A stretch of DNA of 40,456 nucleotides from Caballeronia pedi (lineage in GTDB: Bacteria > Pseudomonadota > Gammaproteobacteria > Burkholderiales > Burkholderiaceae). The translations under genes were made by a program, and so were the position numbers. Shown here piece after piece: positions 8,044-15,396 of the stretch. How positions within the stretch are numbered: position 1 is the first letter of the stretch; each line of letters starts with the position of its first letter. The notes beneath the pieces were generated by a model that did no database searches, was not told the DNA's origin, and saw only the letters and a list, made by a program, of their open reading frames with translations. The stretch lies in NCBI RefSeq assembly GCF_001544915.2, contig NZ_FCOE02000057.1, positions 1-40,456 on the forward strand, in the 5' to 3' direction.

Positions 8044-8855
8044 GAAACCTTGGCCGCAGTTTTGCTGTGGTCGGGACAGCCGCTAAGGTTCGCGCGGTTT
8101 GCGAAGCGTTCGTTCTGCAAAAGATTCCTGACGTCTCCCGAAATTCATGGGAGACATGTACTTGCCGCAAAGCATGTCGCCCGTTTCGTGGCGAGACTTC
8201 TTTTTTGTTGCTGATGACGTTGGCGGAGATAATGGTGGAGAACTGGGTCTCAACTCCACATTCATACCCATGATCGAAGGGTTCACCACAGTTTGAGTCT
8301 TCTTAACTGTGTAGAGCTCGCTCTCACAAGATTGCTAGTTAAAGCGCAAAATTAAAAAGAAAAACGTGCTCCCGCGTATTTCCAGTGGCGCGCGGCTTTA
8401 CTGCGTAGAACAACTGTCCATGTGAGTTTGACTTTTTTAGCGCGTTATGTCTGGCGATCGTTCCCGTTCTTTTGCGATCTCCGAGACAGGCATGCCGGTG
8501 TCTTTCGCCAAAGCGGTGGCCGTCCGCCAGTAAATTCTGACGCTCGAAACCCTTCCAGGATCGTCTGTCGTCAATCTTTTTGTTTAAAAGATTCTTCCAA
8601 TCCTCGTGGACCGGCATAGGCGACGGGGCCATAAGCGGCCTGGTAAAAGTGTCGGAAGAGCAGGACGGCTCCGGCGCCTCCCCAGTCCGGCTGCATCGTC
8701 AGTAAGAATCGGGAGCGGCCGTTCCGCGGCTTCATGCCATCGAGGGAGATCCGCAGGGGCGCGGTCGGGTTTCATACGGAACCGGCCCCTCGAGTGGCCG
8801 AACTATGAAACAGGCGCGCGGCACTAACTGGCCGGGAAGCGACCGGCCAATACCT
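8044..8855. other. No gene recognised
   Basis: About 800 bases after the operon. Imperfect AACCTT...AAGGTT arms near 8045-8095 could form a loose hairpin. An AT-rich patch is at 8330-8370. No frame on either strand has convincing protein character. Confidence 0.4.
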
Positions 8856-8925
8856 TCAGACTTCGGTCCGTTCGGCCAACACGAGAGCGTTGCCTACCTC
8901 GATACCAAGGTATCGAATTGTGCTC

Positions 8926-8957
8926 TCAAGCCTATTGACTGTAGTCAATAGGCTTGA
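8926..8957. repeat. Perfect 15-bp stem hairpin
   Basis: TCAAGCCTATTGACT at 8926-8940 is followed by two bases and its exact reverse complement at 8943-8957. It abuts and slightly overlaps the left inverted end of the miniature element, and half of it lies in the interrupted integrase codons. It may be a duplicated recombination site formed at insertion. Confidence 0.7.
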
Positions 8958-8984
8958 CTATCTCCCGCGCGGAACTATGTCCCG
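8956..8984 (+). repeat. Left inverted end of miniature element
   Basis: This 29-bp terminal repeat starts GACTATCTCCCGCGC and is the exact reverse complement of 9346-9374. Confidence 0.85.
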
Positions 8985-9092
8985 TAGCGAACGAGACTGA
9001 CGGGACGACGTCAGCCGGCCGTGCGTAGCGGGACATAGGCATGGTCTACAGGCCCTTCAAGAACGCCAGCAATCGGTCATCGGTAGACGGCG

Positions 9093-9248
9093 TCAAGCAA
9101 ACGCAAGCGCGTGTTGTGCCAACTGGCATACATAACTGACCGAGTATTGCTGCCCGATCAGCCAACCGACGAGCGCATTAAGGTGCTCCCCAGTTGCGCC
9201 TCTGATGGTGCAGACCAGCGCGGCAGCGCTCTCATAAGAATCACCCAT
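9093..9248 (-). CDS. Truncated recombinase N-terminus within miniature element
   Basis: A 51-residue frame from ATG 9248, preceded by AGGAG seven bases upstream, a good ribosome binding site. It encodes MGDSYESAAALVCTIRG and then HLNALVGWLIGQQYSVSYV, which fits the start of the SAM-like core-binding domain of a tyrosine recombinase (the (L)xxFxxWLxxxGYSxxTV pattern). The frame stops with TGA at 9093-9095 before any catalytic residue. It is either a relic of the element's own recombinase or a short DNA-binding peptide. I recognise no independent function. Confidence 0.5.
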   Translation of the reverse strand: MGDSYESAAALVCTIRGATGEHLNALVGWLIGQQYSVSYVCQLAQHALAFA

Positions 9249-9345
9249 GGTCTTCTCCTATCAGGCGAAAGTGCCTGCAAAGGGAGAATGCCAATGTCTA
9301 GCGTCGATGCGGGAAAGCCACACCGGACGGGGTTCTCAGTGAGTG

Positions 9346-9374
9346 CGGGACATAGTTCCGCGCGGGAGATAGTC
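9346..9374 (-). repeat. Right inverted end of miniature element
   Basis: This 29-bp terminal repeat ends GCGCGGGAGATAGTC and is the exact reverse complement of 8956-8984. It is followed directly by codons of the interrupted integrase. Confidence 0.85.
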
Positions 9375-9585
9375 GAGATTCGTATGGCCCAAGAGTAATT
9401 GAACCGCGCCGGACCGCCAGATGGTAAGGTCAACTCCGATCAACATTTCATGCAGCACGAAGTCCCGGGGCAACGGTGCATTCGATTCGCGCTAAAACTC
9501 AAGATTTCCGCCAGCAGGTCAGTAAGCGATCTGCTATCTTTCAAAACAGTCAACATTGCTACCATTGTAAGCAAGGGAAATGACC

Positions 9586-10149
9586 ATGGTCACGCCCGAT
9601 CTCCTCTTGAAAGCGGCGGAGAAAGCTATTGACGTACTGAGGTTCAGAAGCAGTCAGCGTGTTCAATTTGTTCAGCAGGTACTTCAACCTGCTTTTCGTG
9701 ACTTAGAGACGGCGATCGCGGACTACGATCAGCTTTGGACCCACCTCAGAATCCGCATTGAAGACCTGTCACAGAGCGAGGTCATTGATGCTGAATTGCT
9801 GCGAAAGCTTCGGGCGGATGTGGTCACCATGCGACAAACCAAACTGATCGAGCGACGCAAGGTAGCCGGCCTCGCGAAGCGGCTTAGCGAAAGCCCCGAA
9901 GTGGAGATCAGCTCATTTGGTCGCAACATTCTCAACATCTTCGAGTTACTGCCGGGCGCAGAAGGCAGTGACTCGCGTTTCGGTGTAGTGGCCGAGAAGA
10001 TGAAAACGTGTCACGGCGGAAACTGCCAAACTTTCCTTGCAGGCGTTGCTTGCGACGCCGAAAGAGATCAAGTTGATCTCCGCAAGCATTGGGCGGAGTT
10101 GTCGGACGAGTATCACCGTCTTCTCGTTAATGCGCTTCATCGTCAGTAG
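9586..10149 (+). CDS. Hypothetical 187-aa helical protein
   Basis: A soluble, mostly helical protein (residues ~10-100 are heptad-like, with many charged residues), with no signal peptide or membrane segment. A short CHGGNC motif near residues 145-150 and one later Cys could bind metal. The ATG at 9586 has AGGGA seven bases upstream; an ATG at 9580 is also in frame but too close to that site. It is monocistronic. Coding character is good (long uninterrupted frame, mixed composition), but I recognise no family. It lies between the recombinase remnant and a gene-poor stretch, so it is probably accessory. Confidence 0.55.
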   Translation: MVTPDLLLKAAEKAIDVLRFRSSQRVQFVQQVLQPAFRDLETAIADYDQLWTHLRIRIEDLSQSEVIDAELLRKLRADVVTMRQTKLIERRKVAGLAKRLSESPEVEISSFGRNILNIFELLPGAEGSDSRFGVVAEKMKTCHGGNCQTFLAGVACDAERDQVDLRKHWAELSDEYHRLLVNALHRQ

Positions 10150-10155
10150 AGAGTT

Positions 10156-10356
10156 CTATACGAAGCTGGCGCGCTGAAGGAGGGCGGCATCGAAGACGAC
10201 GGCATGCTGCCGCTCAACTTCGGGCGGCAACATGATTCGACTGTCGCGCCATCCTGGGATGGCATCTAACTCGTCGACGAACTTTCCGAGCGCATTCAAG
10301 ATGCGCACACTCGCTGGCTTTCCGTCGTTGCCCAATGGTTCCCCCGAAGAACTCAT
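10156..10356 (-). CDS. Possible small protein, 66 aa
   Basis: A frame from ATG 10356 begins MSSSGEPLGNDGKPASVRI and continues with a plausible helix (LNALGKFVDELDAIPGW). Composition is protein-like, but there is no clear ribosome binding site and no known family. It is convergent with the gene ending at 10149, leaving six bases between. It could be a gene fragment. Confidence 0.28.
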   Translation of the reverse strand: MSSSGEPLGNDGKPASVRILNALGKFVDELDAIPGWRDSRIMLPPEVERQHAVVFDAALLQRASFV

Positions 10357-11258
10357 GGCAAGCGGCGTCAGAAATGCACTCCTAGGCTCACGCGTCGGCA
10401 CGCAACGCAAACCGCGTGGTTACACGCGACAAGGGGCTAAGGCTAACGTGAGAACCGACGCCGCGGAAATCTACCCAGTGCAGTCGGCTCTAGCCGACCC
10501 CAAGGCGAGGGTCGACGCTCAAGTACCTAGATGGCGCGTCTCAGGCGCAACAGCCAAATAGCCGACATTCGCTGTCTGTCGAACAGTCCGACGCGAGTCG
10601 ATGGAGCCCGGGCCTGCTGAGCGACGCCCTACCGTTTGGTGCGTTACCCCACATATGAGCAATCCGCACATCACAGAACCTACTGATCTTACCTACGCTT
10701 CTCTTAGTTTTCGGCGCGCAAGAAAGCAATATGAAACCGAAGCCGATCAAACGTTTCTGGGAGTATCAGCTACGTTATGACAGTTGGGGCTCAGCTTCCC
10801 AGTCGCCACTGGCTCTGCTTGGGACTGTTCCGAACTCAGGTATCTTCGTCGAAGATGCACGAGGCGAGGCAAGCCTAAAGTTCGATCCTGCCATTCCGAA
10901 TCCGTAGCTCGATTGTGAGGCCTAAGGTAAGCGCTGATATGAACGCGTGCCAACCGCGACCGGAGCAATAGAGGAAAGTGGATCCTCGCGGGCCGACGGC
11001 ATCGGCTCATCTTCCAAACCAAGACTGCGGTGAAGCATTGCCGATCTGGTCGCACACGCAGGTGGCCCGAAGGCCTGCGAGCGGAGGGCGCATGTGGGGA
11101 ATGTCCGTGGCTAGTTGCGCCGCGGTCGCCCGAATGTCCGATTGCCCGCACCGGCGATAGACACCTCATGGCCGACTCCGGAGATTCCACGAGGTCGCTA
11201 TCACAGCGATCCGGCGCCGCTTCCGCTTTGCACGGGGGCCGCAGGGCGCTTACATAAC

Positions 11259-11267
11259 TTATCCACA
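11259..11267 (+). other. DnaA-box-like 9-mer
   Basis: TTATCCACA matches the DnaA box consensus exactly, and a degenerate inverted copy (TGTGTAGATAA) follows at about 11283. Two sites without other origin features do not make an origin. Confidence 0.25.
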
Positions 11268-11432
11268 GCGTACGCGGATAACTGTGTAGATAACGCCACG
11301 ACGCAGCCGCTAAGTTCTTGACGGGAACCGTCAAAGCGCATAGTGATGCGACCTGCGCCACGGGCTCTTATGACAAAATAAGGCCACCGACGACAGTCGC
11401 GCGCGCCACGTGTTACTATCAATCGTGGAAAG

Positions 11433-11445
11433 CTCATTAAATGAG
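11433..11445. promoter_or_regulatory. Putative operator of the toxin-antitoxin pair
   Basis: CTCATT-A-AATGAG is a perfect inverted repeat with 6-bp arms, ending seven bases before the antitoxin ATG. That position fits autoregulation by an antitoxin or toxin-antitoxin complex. Confidence 0.45.
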
Positions 11446-11451
11446 TGCGCG

Positions 11452-11922
11452 ATGAAAACTCTCGACGTGTCGCAGGCTACCGCCGCCGCCCAAGCCGGTG
11501 GCGTACTGAACGCCATCCTGCGGGCCGACGGCGGCCAGTTCTTTATCGAGTTGGAGACACGGACGGCCGGCACCGCCGTGCTGGTCACCTCCAACAACCG
11601 CCGGCCGCGCGCTTTCCGCAACCCGATCAAGGCACTCGAAGTGATCCGCGCGCTCGGCTTGCAGAATGGGCGATTTTCGCTCGAAGCATGGCGACCCGAT
11701 GAAGCCCAGGCCGATCGGCAGAGCCGACCGGATCGCGCGGAGGCGATGAAGCAGACGCACTCGAATGCGGCCGCCTACGAAAAGTGGTTCCGTGAACAGG
11801 TCGAGGAATCGTTGAACGATCCGCGGCCCAACGTGCCGCATGCACGGGTGCAAAGGGAGATGGCCGACAAGAAAGCCGCGTTGCGCAAGCGGCTCGCGGG
11901 CGGCGACGAGGCTGAATCTTGA
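11452..11922 (+). CDS. Antitoxin of RelE/ParE-type pair, with N-terminal extension
   Basis: A 156-residue protein from ATG 11452 directly upstream of a RelE/ParE toxin. The C-terminal third (YEKWFREQVEESLNDP, then a basic helix to the end) is like the RelB/ParD-type tails that wrap the toxin. The N-terminal ~85 residues are unusual: a beta-rich domain (GGQFFIELETRTAGTAVLVT followed by RRPRAFRNPIKALEVIRALG), resembling plasmid-encoded DNA-binding or partition-linked small domains. Typical RelB/ParD antitoxins have 70-95 residues, so this is a composite. A 6-bp-arm inverted repeat immediately upstream is the likely operator. The stop overlaps the toxin start by four bases. Family membership of the N-domain is unassigned. 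Confidence 0.7.
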   Translation: MKTLDVSQATAAAQAGGVLNAILRADGGQFFIELETRTAGTAVLVTSNNRRPRAFRNPIKALEVIRALGLQNGRFSLEAWRPDEAQADRQSRPDRAEAMKQTHSNAAAYEKWFREQVEESLNDPRPNVPHARVQREMADKKAALRKRLAGGDEAES

Positions 11923-12212
11923 TCGTCGAGTGGCGAGCAAAAGCGCGCGAGGACCGTAATAACATCTTCGACTACATCGCTGAGGACAACCCCAGGGCCG
12001 CGCTCGAACTGGACGACGAGATCGAGCAGAAGACGGACGCCCTGCCCGAGCATCCCGAGCTTTACCGCATCGGCCGCCGTCGCGGCACGCGCGAAATGGT
12101 GTTGGCGGCCAATTACGTCCTGGTGTACCGGATCTTGAAGCGAACCGGCATCATCGAAGTCGTGCGCATCGTCGGCGCGCGACAGAACTATGGAAGGCGA
12201 GCGCGGCGATGA
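11919..12212 (+). CDS. RelE/ParE-family toxin
   Basis: A 97-residue protein with the full RelE/ParE pattern: an N-terminal strand (MIVEWRAKA), a long helix (REDRNNIFDYIAEDNP), then PELYRIGRRRGTREMVLAAN, YVLVYRIL, IEVVRIVGARQNY. Family members either cut mRNA on the ribosome (RelE) or poison DNA gyrase (ParE). The closing ARQ-x-Y pattern occurs in both, so the target is open. The start is TTG at 11919, overlapping the antitoxin stop (TTGA), with GAGG about ten bases upstream; this weak start would keep toxin below antitoxin. The gene faces the helicase cluster (convergent). Confidence 0.85.
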   Translation: MIVEWRAKAREDRNNIFDYIAEDNPRAALELDDEIEQKTDALPEHPELYRIGRRRGTREMVLAANYVLVYRILKRTGIIEVVRIVGARQNYGRRARR

Positions 12213-12459
12213 CGAACGGAAGCACGACCACGCGGTGGCACGAGCAAACCATATCGACGTGGGTAGCCTTCGATTGGCGAGACACTCGATCTATTAGCAT
12301 TCCTTATAATAAATCGTTGAATTCCTTTATGTGAAGTTTTGGCTTATGCCACTTATGTCAGGTTCTATCCGCAGGCCGTCGCTCTCGCGCCTTCGGTGTT
12401 ATACAGATCCTGTTCCTCTTAGATTCGGACCGACATGGCGAAAGCGTCCGCCGCGCGCG

Positions 12460-15396
12460 CTACAGCCGGAGATGCCGTTCGACGCCGAAGAAGCGTTCCG
12501 GCTTCGACTGCGCCCGGTGGTCAACGGGAAGCGGCGCGGACAGCGAAATCGTGTTGTCACCGCGTCCATCGACGTTTGAAAAGCCGTCGTCGGTGACCGC
12601 GTCGCTGAGCTTTTTCTTCTGCATCACAATATCGATCTGACGCCGCTCGACAGTATCGACCAGATGCGGATACAGCATGTCGAGCGTGGGCATCAATGCC
12701 TCCGCCGTCTTCAGCCGCCGTTCGATGAGACTGAAGTAGCGGTCCACGCGGCCCACGCGCTGTTCGAGGTCGCCCGGCGTCCATGCCAGCCCGTAATGCA
12801 TGACCCGATCGCAGAACAGGTGCAGGTTCACTCCCTCGCGGATGGCGTCGGTGCCGACCATCACCCAGGGCATGCCGGGCGTGTTGAACTGCTGGATGGC
12901 GCGCTTCTGGCCGCCGCTACCGCCTACCACGCCCACCACCGGATCAAGCACGTTGAGGAAGTCGAAGTCGGTCTGTCCTGCGCGTGCGTCCAGCGTTTCG
13001 CCTTGCGCCTCGCCGATCGCCGACGAGAAGATCAGCACGTATTGCTGCGCCCACTGCTGCCACACGCCGCGCAGGCGCACCGCATCGATATCCTCGCTGC
13101 CAAGCCAGCGCACGAAATTATCGAGCATGTCCTCATCGTCCGTCTGCGCGGCCCGACGGTCGGCGCACAGCAAATCGAGCAACGTATCCGTCAGCCGCAT
13201 GTACTGCGACAGCACGCGCACGAGCACCTGACGCCAGAGCACGTTTTCCCTGAACGCGCGGCGTTTCGTCACATCGTCCGGCAGTCCGCGTTCGCGTCCC
13301 GGCAGCGCCAGCGTTCCGGCCCAGGCGCTGTCTTCGATCCGCGTCCACAGCGAGCGATACAAGAACAGCTTCTTGTCGCGCCGGTCGTCGCGCAGGGTAT
13401 CGCCGGCCGGCGCGGCGCATCGCACCGATGCGGGATAGACCGCTTCGAGCACAGAGCGCCAGAACGCCGCTTGCGTCTCATCCATGCCGAATACAAGCCG
13501 AGCATGACGCGCGAGGCAGTTCCACACGAGATAACGCGTCTGCCGCAAACGGCGCTGCCTGCCGTTGTCCATTGCGAAGGCATACGATTCCATCCATACG
13601 TCGTCGGGTACGGCGTCGCATGCGCGCTCGGGCGAGACGCCGCCCTCCGCGCACAACCGAAGGAACCAGTTGTGCTCGAAGACAAGCGCATGGCGATAGC
13701 CGTCTTCGAACTGACGGCGGAAACGATACAGCCAGCCGCCGCTGCGCAACGCCATGCGCAGCGGATTGGTCTCATCGCTGTCGTCGCCGGCGTCGGCTTG
13801 CGCTTCGTGCACGTCGTTATCGTCGTCGATGGCTTCGTCGGCGCGGAATGCATCGGCCGGACGTCCGCCTTCCGGAAACACGCCCGTCTTCCAGTCGAGC
13901 CGGTGCTGCCAATAGCCGCTGCATCGCTTCTCGATCGACTCGAAGTAGCTGCGCATCAAACGCTTCTGCAACGACCTGACGCTGCTGATGCGGCGGCAGA
14001 ACACGAGTGTCTTCGATCCGCCCGGTTCCTCCGTATCCCGCCTGCCGAGCGCGCGCCGGGCCAGCTCGGCGCCGACGGCATCGAGCTTGGGATGCGGCAG
14101 ACTGAAACCGAACTTCTCTTCGAAGCCTCGGCTGAGCGTGCTCACATACTGGGCATCGGGTGCGGTCGAGTCGGGTGCGCCGGCGTTCGGATCGGTCAGG
14201 AAATCGTCGCGGACGTCTTCTTCATCGCCGCTGTCGGCGTCGCTCTCCCGCGGTTCGCACCCACGATTGTTCCTTGCGGCACGCGCTCCGATCTTGTTCC
14301 TCAGCGAGTCCTCGAGGCTCTCGAACGAAGCGAGGTAGCCCGTCTTGAAACGGTTGCCCTGATTGTCGAGGACGTCGACCAGATGCTTCTGCACCAGCGC
14401 GATGGATAGGGTATCGAGCGACGACTCGCACTTCGAAGCGAGCGACACTGTGTCGTCGCGCCGGTAGGCGCCTTTGCCGAGCGGCTTGTTGTTCACCACA
14501 AACGTTCGGGGACGCCGGATCATGTACCTGGACAGTTCGCGCTTCAGTTCCAGCAAGTCGTGAGCAGACTTCGGCGAGCGCTGCGCGATCAGGGTGCCGC
14601 GTGGCGCATCGGCATGCGTATCGCCGGGATAGGTGTTGAAAAGCGTGGCGATATTGGACACGCCCGAATGGGCCGGCGTCGCGCTTACGAACAGCCAGCG
14701 CTTCGCCACGCCCTTGAGCAGCGTGCGCAACACGGCGTTGGTCTGATTAGTAGGGTTGCGCAGACACTGCGCCTCGTCGACGACCACCAGGTCGAAGTGG
14801 ATCTCATTGCGTCTGAACCATGCATTCACGGCTTTTGCGAACGCCAGGTTGTAGACGCGGCTGCGTGTGTCCGGCGAACAGGCGGGCGGCAAGGGCGGGA
14901 AATCGTCGATCTCGGGGAGATTGAGCCGATCGAACGAAGCTTGCCAGCCGAGCTTGTCGTCCACATTGAACGGACGCATGAAGCTCGGATGCCGCAGCAG
15001 GTGCACGACGCCCTCCTGCCTGACCTCACGCAGCCATTCACCGAGACGTTCATGACGATGCAGCCTGCCGACCACACGTTGCGTGTCGATAAAATCGCCA
15101 AAGCGACTGGCGTCTTTCATCCAGCCATCCTGAACGTTTTCACGCGGCGTGATGACGAGGATGCGCGCGTTTGCATCGACATGGCGGCGCCAGCCGATCA
15201 CTCCGAGCGCCTGCATGGTCTTGCCGAGGCCGACTTCATCGGCGAGAAAGGCGACCGGGTGTTCGTCGAGAATGCGGCACAGCGCGGCCACGCCCTCTTC
15301 CTGCAAACTCACCATCGACTCGCTCGCGCCGAAACGTCCGCCGCAGTCGAAGCGAAACAGTCGGCCGATTTCCCTCGTCGTTGCGCGCATCTTCAT
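12460..15396 (-). CDS. SNF2-like superfamily II helicase/translocase
   Basis: Last gene of the four-gene cluster: 978 residues from ATG 15396, coupled by an ATGA overlap to the PLD gene. It has Walker A DEVGLGKT (53-60), motif II DEAQ (207-210), motif III SAT (238-240), and motifs V-VI near the C-terminus (GTDAIREGVNLH, later QRVGRVDR at about 869-876). DEVGLGKT together with TPGDLEQRVGRVDR is typical of SNF2/RapA-like double-stranded-DNA translocases. Between the two RecA halves lies a large insertion (about residues 300-800) with a low-complexity acidic part, then a helical region. The open frame continues upstream to 16095, but that is the shadow of the PLD gene. No nuclease motif is visible in it. 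It probably moves DNA for the PLD nuclease. Confidence 0.85.
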   Translation of the reverse strand: MKMRATTREIGRLFRFDCGGRFGASESMVSLQEEGVAALCRILDEHPVAFLADEVGLGKTMQALGVIGWRRHVDANARILVITPRENVQDGWMKDASRFGDFIDTQRVVGRLHRHERLGEWLREVRQEGVVHLLRHPSFMRPFNVDDKLGWQASFDRLNLPEIDDFPPLPPACSPDTRSRVYNLAFAKAVNAWFRRNEIHFDLVVVDEAQCLRNPTNQTNAVLRTLLKGVAKRWLFVSATPAHSGVSNIATLFNTYPGDTHADAPRGTLIAQRSPKSAHDLLELKRELSRYMIRRPRTFVVNNKPLGKGAYRRDDTVSLASKCESSLDTLSIALVQKHLVDVLDNQGNRFKTGYLASFESLEDSLRNKIGARAARNNRGCEPRESDADSGDEEDVRDDFLTDPNAGAPDSTAPDAQYVSTLSRGFEEKFGFSLPHPKLDAVGAELARRALGRRDTEEPGGSKTLVFCRRISSVRSLQKRLMRSYFESIEKRCSGYWQHRLDWKTGVFPEGGRPADAFRADEAIDDDNDVHEAQADAGDDSDETNPLRMALRSGGWLYRFRRQFEDGYRHALVFEHNWFLRLCAEGGVSPERACDAVPDDVWMESYAFAMDNGRQRRLRQTRYLVWNCLARHARLVFGMDETQAAFWRSVLEAVYPASVRCAAPAGDTLRDDRRDKKLFLYRSLWTRIEDSAWAGTLALPGRERGLPDDVTKRRAFRENVLWRQVLVRVLSQYMRLTDTLLDLLCADRRAAQTDDEDMLDNFVRWLGSEDIDAVRLRGVWQQWAQQYVLIFSSAIGEAQGETLDARAGQTDFDFLNVLDPVVGVVGGSGGQKRAIQQFNTPGMPWVMVGTDAIREGVNLHLFCDRVMHYGLAWTPGDLEQRVGRVDRYFSLIERRLKTAEALMPTLDMLYPHLVDTVERRQIDIVMQKKKLSDAVTDDGFSNVDGRGDNTISLSAPLPVDHRAQSKPERFFGVERHLRL

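Larger units (their letters stand above)
8956..9374. mobile_element. 419-bp miniature element with perfect 29-bp inverted ends
   Basis: The element is bounded by perfect 29-bp inverted repeats (left 8956-8984, right 9346-9374). Inside lies a 51-codon minus-strand gene for the N-terminus of a tyrosine recombinase, preceded by a strong ribosome binding site. There is no full recombinase, so it must be moved in trans, if at all. The left end also forms a stem with an internal CGGGACATAG at 9029-9038. No target duplication is visible. It sits in an integrase gene between the LGH and Tyr boxes. The layout resembles a deletion derivative of a multi-recombinase element such as the recombinase-in-trio (RIT) elements, which have inverted ends; that link is inference. 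Confidence 0.65.
8856..9408 (-). pseudogene. Tyrosine recombinase remnant split by a miniature element
   Basis: On the minus strand, 9408-9385 reads AVQLLLGHTNL, the LGH box of a tyrosine recombinase. After the 8956-9374 insert, 8932-8856 reads RLESTIRYLGIEVGNALVLA and then ERTEV with a TGA stop. Together these give the typical integrase ending ...AVQLLLGHT-(x)-LESTVRYLGIEVDDAL...EQTEV, with the Tyr nucleophile in IRYLG. The gene has therefore lost everything upstream of this box (sequence before 9408 does not match an integrase) and has been interrupted exactly between LGHT and LEST. The split is seen in the sequence; the family assignment is from memory of integrase C-termini. Confidence 0.72.
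10150..11432. other. Gene-poor stretch
   Basis: Nearly 1.3 kb with no confident gene. A weak 66-codon minus-strand frame lies at 10156-10356 (listed separately). A DnaA-box-like site is at 11259-11267. Other frames on both strands look like random GC-rich sequence. Confidence 0.4.

Noticed and set aside
11230..11300. Possible replication origin (TTATCCACA and a degenerate inverted copy)
   Set aside because: Only one perfect DnaA box, no iterons, AT-rich unwinding segment or rep gene nearby.
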